The notes under the pieces were generated by a model. It had not been told where the DNA came from. It did not search any database and saw only the letters and a program-made list of their open reading frames with translations. Below, piece by piece: positions 10,419 through 22,877 of a DNA stretch of 64,000 bases (position 1 is the first letter of the stretch; each line of letters opens with the position of its first letter). The DNA is from Coprinus comatus. Taxonomy: Eukaryota > Basidiomycota > Agaricomycetes > Agaricales > Agaricaceae. A program made the translations under genes and the position numbers. The stretch lies in contig JAWPGT010000067.1 of the NCBI GenBank assembly GCA_034638255.1, positions 1-64,000 on the forward strand, read 5' to 3'.

Positions 10419-11086
10419 GAGAGATGTCGGATAGACCTTGTGTTTCTGGTTTTCCGTGGTGTTGGTTAGGTGTTGGTTTGGTGTGTACAAGGTGTGTATG
10501 CCAACGAGTCAATTACGTATCACGACAGACTCCACAAAGGACCAGGACAACTAATCTTAGGATTCACCATCCAAAGAAGCAGCTTTAAGTGTATCGCATT
10601 TCCGTGTCACGAACACTGACTGAGAGCAAGAAACAAAAGAGAAAAAGAAAATATAATTCCAGGTAGCTGTAATTACAGATCAAAACCATATAACAATACA
10701 GAAAAAAAGAGCTTGGAAACAATATTCGACAACATTCAATCGTAATCGCAACTATGTAGGTAGAGGTAGGTATGTAGGTGGGCAAAAGTTCGTAGGGATA
10801 GGTAGGTTGATATGGGCACGAACCATAACATCAAACTCAAAGCAACTAAAAGAAAAAGACAAAAAAAAAACAGATAATTCGGAACTCAAAAGGGTAGAAA
10901 AAAAAGAGTGAAATGCGTATCTGAGTAAATTCAAACAACCAAAAAAGAAAAAGAAAGAACTGGGGTCGCTGGGATATGGTTAGGTGGTGGGGATAAATTG
11001 GGGGTAATTGGGGGGTAATGGTAATTGTAATTGTATAGGAATGTGAACCCGTAATGTGAAAAGGAAAAAAAAAATGGGATGGTTCA
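10419..11086. other. 3' flank of SNF5 and F-box promoter remnant
   Basis: This holds the probable 3' UTR of the minus-strand SNF5 gene (A-rich on the plus strand, low complexity at 10620-11080) and the decayed 5' flank of the F-box relic. Short frames here are A/T-run artefacts. Confidence 0.45.
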
Positions 11087-14000
11087 TCAACTATGACGAT
11101 TTTGTGTTGTTTGAGAAGGTGGTGGTGAATTGACATTCGAATTCCCCCGTCTATCATGCACCCTTTGACGGTGCAGTCTGTTTCTCAGATGCACCTCATA
11201 ATTAGACAATGATTCTCCAGGGCCAGGAGTATATAACTACAAACCGCGTTTAGCCTTACAACCTACATCAAACAGAGTAAAACACTCACTTTTCCAGGAC
11301 AATCCAAACATCTAAGTCTCCATTGTGATTCTGGATTCGAACCGCGACGAACAATAGCCTCAAACGTATCCTCAGGATATCTCACTCTCAATTCCTGCAA
11401 TGCTCTGGTCAACCAAGCAGGTACTTGTTGCTGCTGTTGCAAGACCTTCAATTGACACTTCAGCTTCAAAATCCGCCTCTCCCAATCTACAAACGACAAT
11501 ACTCACCGTATTCGGAGAAGAAATCGCTTCCGAAGTCGTAGAAGGACCACCACCGGTACCACTGCCAGCACCTTGAACATTATTAACATGACTCGGTGAA
11601 CTCTCCCGATCTTTTTGATGTTGATGTCCATTTTCGGATTTAACTCTTGGAGTTCCGGATTTTTCCTTCTTCTCCTTCTCTTCCTTCTCCTTCTTCAACG
11701 TCTTATTAGTGATCCTGGGCGTCCCTGATTTATTTCCATGATGACCACTGCCATTAAGTTTAGCTTTCTGCATTAAGGGTGCTTCGCTTGCACTAGAAGC
11801 AGTCGAAACCGGTGAAATAGCTCTATCGTCATCATCTTTCAGCAAAGGTGAAGGTGATCTTCTTGAAGAAAGTTCAATTTCTGCTTCATCATTCATATCT
11901 CCGTTCTTCACAGGTGTTGGGGGTTCCGATAAATCAATAGGTGTGGAAGTAGCAGCAGTGGCGCTTTGTGCACGTAAAGCCGCCGCTTTTTTCCTTGCAG
12001 GTGTCCTGGAATCTTCTTTCTTCATATGATACTCTGGATCAGGATTGTACTCCACAGGTCGAGGTCGTCTGTGTCGATGCCAGAATTTCCCTACAAAAGT
12101 ACATCAGCATCGGGACACCATAATCCAATGACAAAGAAGCTTACCACAAGTTCCACACTGGGACTTCTCACCAAGTGGTCCCTTTCTCCTACCAACGGCA
12201 ATACTCTCCGGACAACCACAATTCGAACAATGCCAAACACCATCAATAAAATTAGGATGTTGGCCATCCACGAACTCCTTCTCCTTCGCTTCCTTTTCCA
12301 GTTCCTTTGCAGTCTTAAACTTCGGCAACATCTTTAACATTTTAGGTTCAGGTGGAGGTGGAGGTGGAAGTATGACAGGAGGAGGATCATTCTCCAGAGG
12401 TGTAGGCAACGAATTAACATCCGCAGCAGTTGAAGTAGTAGGTGCCACAACATTAGCTCTACCTTTCAATACCGAATTCGGTACATTCGGAGCTTTAAAC
12501 AATCCCTTCGGTTTTTTGTCCTTCAAAGGTTGAGGAACAGGAGCAGAGGCAATAGGCGTCGGGGTAGGTATGAACGCCGTACCATTTTCTGAAGCAACCA
12601 TATTCGCAATTGTCAAAGAAGCCGCTGCAGCAGCAGCACGTCTTGATCCAACAACATTAGCAGCAGTTGCCAATGCCAACGTCGCAGGGTCCAATTCTGG
12701 GAATCCAATAGCAGGTGTTCGATATGTTCTGATCGTTTCACCAGGAACTATCATTCCACGACGTGTTCTTTGATTCCTCTTTCTCCTCTTATTGTATTCC
12801 TTATCACGTTCCTTCTCATTCCTCTCAATATCACTATCACTGACAGCATTGAGAAGTGGTGTATAAGCAGGTACTTGGTCCATAGGTCTAGCGCCAACAG
12901 CAAGACTAGGCAAGAACGCCGAACGTAATTCTTCATCTTGAACTGGTGTACCATCTAGAGGATGACCAACGAGGAATAATGATTTCTGATAAGCTTGAAC
13001 TTGTTCCCGGATTATATGCGCAATCGCGGTTCTACGAGCGACATCAACAGGCCATTCCTACTAAACGAATTCTGAGATAGATGCAACTTACTTGAATTCT
13101 CCACCAAGACCTAGATCCTGCGCATATACCTCAGCAAACTCTTCAGGCGTAACCATATCATTCTCCAAATCCCATTCAAATTGATCTTCAAGCTTCATCG
13201 ATCCAACGATAATATCAAGCTACAAACACGCATTAGTTTTCGACCAAAAAAAATAGATAGAAAATAAGGATTTACCTTGATCAATATTCTCAACTCTTCA
13301 TGTAACAACTCCTCGTCAACCTTCAACTCCGCAATTTCCAAAGGTTTTCCAAACTCCTCCACAACACCATTCGTATGCACATACATTTCAACATCACCAT
13401 CATCACCTTCTGCATGGGCATCCTCATCATCCTCTCCCTCTCCATCCCCGTCACCATCACCATCATCACCATCAACACATTGAATCATCTTAACAACCTT
13501 TCTCTTCTTCTTCCATCTTCTCCCTGTACTACTACCACCAGAAACACTACTTCTCTTTCTCCACAATTCCCACCACTTCATTTGTTCTTCATCCAAACTA
13601 CCTTGTAATAATACTTTCCCTCCAACTCCAGCTCCAACTCCACCTGCAAACCCAACAAATCCCTTTTCTCGTTCTACCAACTCATCATCACCAACACTTA
13701 TCAATTCACCAGTATCAACATCATAATTAACTGAATGACTTCTAAAATCATTCAATTGTTCTTGAATTGATTTCACGATGATAGAGTGATATGAAGATCC
13801 AAGTGCATAATCATCAACTATCGATTGTGCGAATGATTCTGGTGTTACAACAGGATCTATATTTTTTAAAATTAATAAATAAAAATAAAAATAAAATAAT
13901 CGATGTGTGACGTACCATTCAAATTCCAAACAAACGTATCTCTCATTTTATGATGATCAACGTCAAACTCCAATCTAATCGGTACAAGTTGTTCAGGTCT

Positions 14001-17000
14001 ATCCGCTTCTTCCTGATCCAACTTCCTAGGCCTTTACAAAGATCAAAAAAAAAAAAGTAGTAAAACGTCAGCTCCAGTCTAAAACAAAACAAAAAACAAA
14101 ACAAAAAAAAACAACGTACAATCTCAACCCCTCCCTCCTCCTCTTCCTTCTATCTCTACCTTCCATTTCTCTACCTCTCTTAATAGGATACCTAACATCA
14201 AATCCACCATCTCTCCCATGTCCAACTCTTTTCCATTTATTAACATCAACATCCTTAGCTCCCTTTTCCCACCAATTAACATTCCCAAATCCAGCTCCAC
14301 CAAACATATCCTTCCTAACCTCATCTCTCATTCTTTCTTTCATACCAACAAGTACATTCTCATACTCTTTATCCCTCTTCATCCATTTCTGAATATTTTC
14401 AATTTCGGAAGATGAAATTGGAGGTATGAGTTGAATACTATCTTTCAACGGAACTGGTGTTATAACTGTAATTGAAGGGTTTAAATTGACATTGGAAGGT
14501 AATGGTGGGAGTTGTCCATTCATTAAAGTAGTAGTAGCAGAAGAAGAGGTGGTAGAATTTGGTATGGTGGTCGAATTGGAGTTTGGGATGGCATTGACAT
14601 TGACATTGGGATTTGGGACGTTAGGATTAGAACTAACAATTGCATTACCATTAGAAGCAACATTAGAGTTTGGATTTGGCGTGATGGAAGAAGCTGAATT
14701 CGAAGCTTGAAGTGGATTTCCTCCAGAAACGATACCAACAGATGTAGGAGGAACAGATGTTCCAGAAACCACGCTTGAAGATCTAGTAATCGGTCCCGTA
14801 ACGTTAGGTCCGGTTCCAGGAACAGCACCCGATGGTGGTAAACTCGTTCTCATTCCACCAACTTGAACAGGTGAAGCGACAACTCCAGGCGGTAATGACG
14901 CTTGTCTCGCATGTTGCTGGTGTTGTTGTTGTTGTTGCAGGAGTAATTGTTGCTGTTGCTGTTGTTGCTGCTGGTGCTGCTGCTGTTGGTGGAGTAATTG
15001 TTGTTGTTGCAACGGTGTAAGACCTTGAACTCCAGGCATACCGCCCATGGTTCCCATCCCGCCCATACCCATTCCCAACCCCGTATTACCACCACCACCA
15101 CCTCCACCGCCTGGTCGTTGAGGAGTCTGAGGACCCATACCCATCCCAACACCTGTCATACCCATCGAAGAAGGGAAACTCATATTAGGATTCATATTCA
15201 TCATATCCCCACTAGCACTTGATCTCGAAGGAGGTCTTGGACTTTGACTAGTAGTCCCATTAATATTCATTCCAGCCATTCCATTCATTTCATGATTAGA
15301 ACCTCCGCCGGGACCAGGTCCACCACTGACACCGCTCATAGACATTCTGTTAGGCATCATAGAAGGAGGTCCCATAGCATTAGAATTAACACCAGGTGAA
15401 TCAATTCTTCTCTTCGTTCCTCTACTACCATGACTCAAAGGTGAACCAGGTATCGACATAGACGAAGAATGTGGTGGTGGTGATCCAGCATTCGAGCTGG
15501 AATTATTCGTATTGGAACCTGCGTTTGCATTTTGTTGAAAACTTCCACCAAAAGCAGGCGATTGACCTTGTTGAAGATTAAAACTACCTTGTTGAGGTGT
15601 TTGGTGTTGAAGTTGACCAGAATGTTGAGGAGTAATAGGAGAATGTTGTTGTTGGAATCCAAATTGACCTTGACCACCTTGACCTTGTTGATTCTTCTGC
15701 GCTTGTGCTTGTGCCTGAGCAAAAGGACTTTGCTGTTGTTGAGGTGTTTGAGGATACGGGTTTTGCGAGTGCGAAATTTGTTGTGGTGCTACTCCTTGTC
15801 CCTGAGACTTGGGTGGATATCCGTTCATCCCATAAACCTATACATAAACCAATTAAAACCAATGCAAAAAATAGGATAAAAAAAAACGAACTTGTTCACC
15901 AAGTCGACTAGGAGGTCTTCCACCAGGACTTTGAGCACTTCCTCCACTACCACCAGCACCAGTACTAACAGGTGAACGATGGCTCAAAGCCGTACCGGGT
16001 CTCGATATTTGTTGACCTGAATTCTGAGCCTGACTTTGATTCGGTTGTTGTGATTGAGGTTGCTGCTGAGGACGAGATCCAGGTAAACCGACATGCGCAG
16101 TTGTGGGCGTTTGAGGAGGCATTCCTTGTGAATTAGGTGGTCTATTCTGTTGTTGACCACCTTGGCCTTGTTGTTGCCGTTGATCTTGAGCGGTAGGTGG
16201 ACGTTGCATTTGAGCCATTGACATCATAGGCGTTTGAGGCTGTGGAGGACCACCACTACCAGAGACATTACGATGACCTTGAGATGTTGGTGGTCGTTGT
16301 TGCATACCTTGAGCGGTAGGCGGTCTCGGTGGTTGCATTCCTTGTGCAGTTGTCGGTCGATGTTGTTGGGGAAGTTGACCCTGAGCAGTCGAGGGACGTT
16401 GACCAGGTGCAGTTGGCGGTCTGTGAAGACCCGATTGAGAAGAGGAACCCTGTGAGGTAGGTGGACGCCCTGGAACGCTAATAGGACCACCTTGTTGGAT
16501 TGGAGGTGCAGGTGGTGGCATCATTTGATGTTGGGATCCGCCGCCAGGAGTATGATTCGCATTTGATGGACTTTGCATCTGGTTAAAAAGTTTCATCCAC
16601 GCTTGACGTTGTTCTTGCTGGCTCATCGAGAAAAATTGCTCTCGTGTCATACCAAGCGCAGTAAGCATCATTTGTATCTGAGGCGACACCTGTGGCATTT
16701 GTTGCTGTTGTCCAGAAAGTTGTTGCATCGATTGGGAAGCCTGTGGATGATGCATTTGGGCCATGGGATTATTGAACCCAGCATTACCGGGTTGTGAGAG
16801 TGCAGCTGGGTTAATACCAGCAGCACTCATTCCACCCATGTTCATAGTACCAGGATTCATGCCTATCATACCCATATTCATATTCATGCCTCCCATACCG
16901 TTCATCATCGTCTGCTGCTGCGATTGTTGTAGTAGTTGGGCAGGATTCACGGCACCCATTGGATTTGAGTTCATGGCGTTGAGGTTCATGTTCATATTGA

Positions 17001-17214
17001 GACCTCCTCCTCCAGCGCCCATTAATTGGGCAGGATTAACTGCACCACCGCCAAAAGGCATAGGGGGGTACTTGGATTGCTGGTGAGGCTGCTGTTGGTG
17101 ACCGCCTGGTCCGTTCTGAAAGCCAGCAGCAAGCATGGCAGGGTTAATGCCAGTAGGATTTGGATTTGAGGGTGAGGAAAAGGATTGAGAGGCGTATAAG
17201 TTTGGATTGCTCAT
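11087..17214 (-). CDS. SNF5: SNF5/SMARCB1 subunit of the SWI/SNF chromatin remodeller (1880 aa)
   Basis: Nine exons close in phase: 17214-15892, 15837-14120, 14031-13916, 13856-13276, 13219-13092, 13031-12145, 12090-11507, 11445-11290, 11236-11087. Residues 1-980 are Q/G/N/P/M-rich low complexity with a polyQ run. SNF5 repeat 1 lies near 1025-1095 (LVPIRLEFDVDHHKMRDTF, WNLNDPVVTPESFA). An acidic/Lys insert follows, then repeat 2 near 1236-1305 (IKLDIIVGSMKLEDQFEWDL, TAIAHIIREQ). A GATA-like finger follows (C1557-x2-C1560-x20-C1581-x2-C1584). The last 100 residues hold another C-x2-C block (CLDCPGK, 1825-1831) and YTPGPGESLSNYEVHLRNR. By family the protein is nuclear and binds the nucleosome acidic patch within SWI/SNF. 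The long glutamine-rich start fits fungal SNF5 rather than the shorter SFH1. The exon 5/6 acceptor (AG at 13033-13032) was chosen because nearer AGs give stops. Confidence 0.93.
14915..15012 (-). repeat. CAG/CAA trinucleotide tract encoding polyglutamine in SNF5
   Basis: The plus strand shows runs of TTG/CTG/TGC triplets. On the coding strand they read as Gln with a few His and Leu. The mixed CAA/CAG usage suggests old slippage rather than a fresh pure expansion. Confidence 0.85.
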
Positions 17215-17376
17215 TGTTTTGTTGTTGATGTCGCTAGAATACGATTCTTGTCAGATGCAGGGATTTGGCTATGAGAAAACGAAACCAACATTTCTACAAG
17301 GGACGATTAGAAAAATTATGCAGTTCAACAACATCGGGCATACGCACAGTTAAGGATACACGCGCCGGGCACGACA

Positions 17377-17388
17377 AGACACGTGTCT
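17377..17388. promoter_or_regulatory. 12-bp perfect palindrome with CACGTG core upstream of SNF5
   Basis: AGACACGTGTCT lies 163 bp upstream of the SNF5 start codon. CACGTG is the standard bHLH E-box. Its use here is inference. Confidence 0.45.
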
Positions 17389-17399
17389 GGGCTGAGAAG

Positions 17400-17960
17400 A
17401 GGGCGGTAGAGAGAGTTGTGTGGGCGTTATGCGCGTCTTGTTGTGGTTAAGGGGACGTCGTCAGCAACGATGCTGGACTGGAGCTGGACGTCGAGGGGAA
17501 CGTCGAGGGGAGTGTGCGATGCTGGAGGGAGGAATTTGTCAGCAACGGGAGGGAGGAGGGCGGGGGACGGGGGACAGGGCCGGAGGAGCGGAGGAGCGGA
17601 ACGGAGAAGATACCTTGAGAGAGTAAGTAGCTGGTGAGGACAGAGCTCTGGGGAGCAAGCGGAGGAGATCCGGGCGCACGGACGTTGTAAAGGGGAGGGG
17701 GCCGGGCGATGGGCGGAGAGCACGGGCGGGAGGGGCGGAGGAAATTGGAAAAGGTCGGGGGTCGGCACTCTTAAAAGAGAGTCAGCGTGGATCGATTGTC
17801 GCAACCTCTACGCAAGCCCAACGCTGTAACGCTGTTAGTAAGGTGCACAACAACCCCACCACAGTCACAACTCACCCATCCCCTGTCACACTGTCACATA
17901 TCGCACGCTCGAGCTCCTGCAGCAGCCAGTGCAGGAGGGAGCTCGGGCGGAGGACAGTGG
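17400..17960. other. GC-rich, CpG-rich promoter-proximal block upstream of SNF5
   Basis: Base composition rises sharply compared with the rest of the window. A perfect 12-bp tandem, ACGTCGAGGGGA twice, lies near 17489-17512, and GGAGGAGC repeats follow. No coding frame here has a domain or a splice partner. It probably belongs to the SNF5 promoter/5' leader or marks an unannotated transcript start. Confidence 0.45.
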
Positions 17961-20900
17961 GCGGGAGAGGACGCTCGGTAGTCAAGTACGGAGGACTAAC
18001 TCAATCTTCCATGGCGGACAGCCAGATCTCAGATCGAGATCTCACAGTAGTCCTCCCGGCGGTCTCTCCGCCCTCCCCAACTCCTCCGTCTCCATACGTA
18101 CCTCTTAGCATGCCGTATCGTCTATTCAGTATGCCCATCAGGGAAGGAAGGAGAGAAACGTATTTACAATCCCGTTTTCCGAGGTGCACAAGGACACAAC
18201 ATATCATCCCATCAGCACCCAGCCCCTGTATCCTTACCTTCTCCCATCACCACGAGAATCAATTCGCCAACTTTACAATCCTGTCTTATCCACGCTTGTT
18301 CCTGTCAACTTATCTCCAGTGCCTCTATTTTCGTAGAACAACAATCTCCCGTCTTTCTCGCTCTAACAGCTCAAAAACAAGTCTCTCGGTTACCCCCGAG
18401 TATCCCTGTTAGTCATTCTCTGTTGTTCAAAACACTCTCCCTCTATCACATCCACGGAATTTCGAGAAACCGGCCGTAATTCCAGCATATGTATATAGTA
18501 ATTCGCTTAAATGAAACCGTACAGCCACATCTTTTTTACCCAAAGTACACTGGGCCTAGTGAGGGGAGACACGAGACCAAAACAGAAACGCAGTGTGATT
18601 GTTTCACGGTCCGCTTAAATCCTAGAGACGGCTGGAACCTCACTCGTCCTACTACATACAGTTTTCTCCCATAAATACTCGCCTTCATAAAGAAGAACAT
18701 CTTTTTTTGATCCCCAAACCCGACTTCCCCACATGAACTAAACTCGTTTCTTGCCAGGGCAGGTCAACCAAGGAAGCTAATTTACCCGTAGAAGTTTCGA
18801 CAATTACATCCGGACACTCTGACTTTTCTCTGGTATTATCCGAACCTCAACTTGAGCATATCATACGATTATCATACATCTCATCCATCCCGATGAAGAA
18901 ACAGCAAGAACTAACATTCAACCGATGTGCGTCATAGTAACTTCGAAGACTATACTTATTTAGTAGATAGTACATACGAAAAACTATTTACACCATGCAT
19001 GGAAGACAAATTTCCTCTCCTGGACACTGCACATTGAAAAAATTTTCCAGTAGCTATTATTGCTCGACTCTTAACGGCAATGAGCGGTTTTTACGATTTG
19101 CATCTACGATTCTATCGTGGTGGTGGTGATTCTTACCTTGCTTATATAGAAGTAGAGATTAAGATTGTCATCATAGATGTTGATATATCAGTGTAATGCG
19201 TATGTCAGGCGTACTTAAGTAAGTATATCTACTTCTCATGTCTCGACTTTCAGGCACCCGCAGCCAATTTTTTGGGTTTATAGGTTGCTACAGGGGGGAT
19301 ATGGTCCCACAGAGTAGTATACCACGTACCACCAATCATTTAATCATTTCTGATCCGAATTCCAAACCCTTACTCATGCGATTAAGATAGTGTGTGCGTG
19401 TACATACTAGCTACTTTCAATCTTTCGGAAGCGCAACGTACTGTAAATCATAATCTCAGGCATCCTATGTATGTACAACCATGGCATATTATACATCGAC
19501 ATCCATCAGTCCCAGCTGTGTTCACACATAACGGTATCACATCATGAACCAAAAACTGATAGTACTTTCGAAAGTTCCCAAGATATGTTATGTACATAGA
19601 GTCCGAGTTTGGAATTCGGACTCTTTCTGAGGATTGATTATTGATATACTCTGATACTGTATCCATTGTCTCAATTCGTTCAATACAAAACTCCAGAACG
19701 CATGAACTTGAAGAGAAGAAGAGATGGATGATATAGAGAGAGAGAGAAAAAAAAACCCAAAAAAGAATTACATTATATACAATAAGTACATATTCTCACT
19801 CTCTTATAATAGTACTTACTACCAATACCAATCATTATCATCACACCAATGATCAATCCAATCCACGAATAAATCATCACGATACAGTACATCTATACCA
19901 CTGATATCATATCCATAATATTCAGATATATCTCCTACCTAACCTTTCACACAACATCAACACACCTATTATTAATAAAATAACAAACTACACATATGAG
20001 GTTTAAAAAGTCGTTAACCTCCAAAATCCATAAGCGTGGCGGGACAGGGCGGGATTCAGGGAGGCGGATCAATTGATTGATGATTTGTGATGTGGTGTCC
20101 CTGAGTATATACCCATATGTGATGTAAACGATGTGTGTTGTCTTTCTTCTGTGTGGGAAATGAACCTGAAGTGAACTCGTTTGTTTGCTCTTTCATTATT
20201 CCTGGTTCCAATAATCCATTGAACTTGTACTGAAAAAGAAAAAGAAAAAGAAAAAGATTTCGTTCTCTTAATGTTTTTTGTTTTGTCATTCAAAGAATTG
20301 TACTTACCAAGGGCCAGAAGTGAGATAACCCAAATTGTTTGAGGACGTTGAGAGGATGGATGATGTCGAATTTTATTTGATATTTCATTCAGATATATTC
20401 TATTATCATTGAAAGAACCACGTAGTTAATCGAGTATGGTAGGAGTGGAAGGATCTATTAGGTTGTAATACTCCAACTTAAATTATATACTTTATCAAAT
20501 GCTTCATCCACACCTAGTGACCATGACAGACCGTAGCTCTAAGGACCTGAAAGTTGAGATTGAGCTCTCCAGAGTTGATGGGAAGATGTCTTTAACTGTG
20601 AGCGGCGGATGGAATTCTGTCCATGATGATATGGTGATAATGTTGGATTGGTTTGAATGATTCTAGTTGTGTAAACAATTCCGTGTACTCTAGATGTATT
20701 TACAAAGCTTAAGGGCGTTATCATTTTCTGATGAAATACGACCTCCTCCTTCACATCTTCCTCCCTCCTCCCCTCCTCAGATGCAAAAGGCATCTGAAGC
20801 CCCGGTATGGTCTGAAATTGAATTGGTTGTGAGGAATTTTTGTGATGCAATTATTCAAATGGTTGAAGAGAGATTTAAATTTGAGTTGGTTCAAGGTCGA

Positions 20901-21348
20901 ATGAAGTTGTAGTTAGATTGTTTAGGAATGATAGCGATAGGGGGGGGAGGGGTTATTTGAGAGTAGGGAATGGGAGGAGAGGTTTGATGCTTTGGTTAAC
21001 ACTCCCAGTGGGAGGGTGTTTGTTAGTAGAAGTGGGTTTAGATTAATAGATATTAGTTATTACTAGAACTTAATTGTTGTGGATAATAAGTTGTAGGTCG
21101 TGGTTTTCGAAATGTAGATACGTCGTTTCAACTTGTGAGTTTCACTTCTTGTCTCATTCCGTGGGTAGTATGATTTTTTGATGCATGGAATTTGGGTTGA
21201 AGGAGTTGGTGGAGAAATCCCAGATCAGGTAGCTGTTATTACTTAACATCTTCAGATATCAAGTTGTCGTTCAACGTTCAACCTGAACCAAAGACATTCA
21301 TACACTCAACCAACACCTATCCAAACTCACAGAATCAACATCATCATC
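17961..21348. other. 3.4-kb gene-poor stretch
   Basis: It contains only short, low-complexity open frames on both strands, including pyrimidine-rich DNA at 18100-18450. No domain, plausible exon chain, structural RNA or transposon feature was recognised. It may hold long untranslated leaders or non-coding transcripts, which cannot be shown from sequence. Confidence 0.4.
20232..20256 (+). repeat. GAAAAA microsatellite (four units)
   Basis: A perfect G-A5 unit is repeated four times and closed by a final G. It lies in non-coding DNA. Confidence 0.9.
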
Positions 21349-21903
21349 ATGACACAGTTACCAACTGCTCCTCGAGATCAAGCTGAGAGTTCACCGAATC
21401 ATGTTATTAACATTAACGGTAGTAGCAGTGGTGGACCCTCTGCTACAACTTCGCGATCAGAAGTTACTCTGAATGAGGTGAGTTGTTGTTGTTTGTGGAC
21501 ATTGGGAATCAGGATATTGAAGTTAAGTTGTTGATTGAAGATCGTTGTACAGCAGGTTGAGCAACAAGCGCCCGTGCAACCTCTTTGGATGACAAGTTCA
21601 TTGCAAGAACTCAGAAGGATATATCCAAATGATATATTTGAAGCTATAGTTCGTCGTAGTGAGCCGGAACAAGACATTAGATGGAGGATTAAATGTTTGG
21701 ATTGTCCTGGAAGAGTGAGTGTTTCAATCTGGAATCTGGAGGTATTGTGATCATTGATAACTAAGACTAAATGTGGTCTTTGAATGTTTATGTAGTTGTA
21801 TACCCCTGGTCCCGGAGAATCTTTGTCTAATTATGAAGTGCATCTTAGGAATAGATTACATCGTCAAAGAGTGCAAGATAGAGTTGGACTTGTACATAAT
21901 TGA
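21349..21903 (+). CDS. stand-alone paralogue of the SNF5 C-terminal module (136 aa)
   Basis: Three exons close in phase: 21349-21477, 21541-21714, 21796-21903. Residues 1-43 are polar and unrelated to SNF5. From residue about 50 onward the protein tracks the last 100 residues of SNF5: LQELRRIYPNDIFEAIVRR, then WRIKCLDCPGR, then LYTPGPGESLSNYEVHLRNR and LHRQRV. Both introns fall at the same places as the last two SNF5 introns (before the VLQQ/IVVQQ segment and directly after CLDCPGK/R). It is therefore a copy of genomic DNA, not of mRNA. It lacks the SNF5 repeats and the GATA-like finger. It may compete with or replace the SNF5 tail in partner binding; that is inference. Confidence 0.85.
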
Positions 21904-21934
21904 TATGTAAATTGCTGGTATCACTGCCTCGCTG

Positions 21935-22267
21935 AGCGGTTTGAAGTTCTTATACTATACAATTCCCCCTGGAACTATTCCTTGTGAACTTAGAGAAGAG
22001 GGTGTTAAGTACATATTCAAGTCACTGGATACAAAGAAAGTGATCATTACGAACAACCCATAGTCATCGTCATTTTCCGAAAGCCCAGGTGTACCGTTAT
22101 GTTTCGAACGTTTCATCCTGAAACTATCGTGTAGGAAAGGCGACTCAATATTTGAATGGCCGGTTTCCTACATGATAAGGATACAAGCTTTAATTGATGC
22201 TGGTTTGCTGCGGGTGGAGGCTTATAATTATGATTTAGATATGGGAAAGGTATCTCGGTTTATTTGA
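21935..22267 (+). pseudogene. F-box-like protein C-terminal relic, plus strand
   Basis: Broken frames retain EEGVKYIFKSLDTKKVI, a SPG-like segment and, at 22167-22267, RIQALIDAGLLRVEAYNYDL followed by DMGK...RFI and TGA. These match the end of the 544-aa F-box protein (DGIKYLFKYLDTKKLI; RIQALIDAGLLRLED). It is the only relic of this family on the plus strand and lies directly downstream of the SNF5-tail paralogue. Confidence 0.8.
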
Positions 22268-22877
22268 TTATAAGTAGTCACACTTCATGGTAAATTAGAC
22301 ATTTTGACTACTTTTTAGATCGTTTGATCACCCTCGCACGCGGGGCACTGTAGAAACCAACGTAGGGTAGTGAGATTTTCTGGATTTACTTGTTCAACCA
22401 ATGTACCTCTTAGCAACTTACCCAGTGGAAAGAAAGATCATGCCTTAGTGGAGTAGTCCGTACCCGGCAAGAAGTTGGCGCCTTGTTGGGCTGAAATGGG
22501 GTTAGGCAATTACCGGCCTGCAAATGCCAAAGAAATGATCGAACAAAAAAAAAAAAATGGCGGGTGAACTGTCGCTTGCTTAAAAGATCATTCAAGAATC
22601 ACATCGAGAAATGAATGATGTACGTAGTAGTCGAAATTCATTACGATGCAGTAGACCTAAAAAGGCTTTACTCATATCACACTATGTTATGGAAGGACTT
22701 CTAGGTTAGTAGTGAGAGTTTGACGTACATCTGAAATGTACCAACTGAGCGGATATAAGAGCGGAATCGAGTGGAATCCTAGTTAGTTAGTGACTTTTCG
22801 TTCGAGTCTCTCTCTCTCCCTCTCTTTTCACAGCCCAAGCTCATAGTCTAGTCTGACACCGACATAATCTGAAAAAC
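22268..22877. other. promoter region of the small secreted protein gene
   Basis: No coding sequence is seen. A CT-rich tract (about 22805-22828), typical of basidiomycete transcription starts, lies 50-70 bp before the ATG at 22878. Confidence 0.45.

Noticed and set aside
11328..11340. GGTTCGAATCC (minus strand) resembled a tRNA B box
   Set aside because: It is in-frame coding sequence (RRGSNPES) of a conserved SNF5 exon.
13021..13091. Closer acceptors (TTAG, GTAG) for SNF5 intron 5
   Set aside because: They give early stops. The AG at 13033-13032 gives the conserved GEF-K-TAIAHIIREQ of SNF5 repeat 2.
12026..15911. Many plus-strand open frames opposite SNF5
   Set aside because: They are antisense shadows of Gln/Gly/Asn-rich coding repeats.
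17843..18412. 189-aa plus-strand open frame in the GC-rich region
   Set aside because: Low-complexity Ser/Pro/His content, no domain, and no consistent splice partner. It overlaps the promoter-like block upstream of SNF5.
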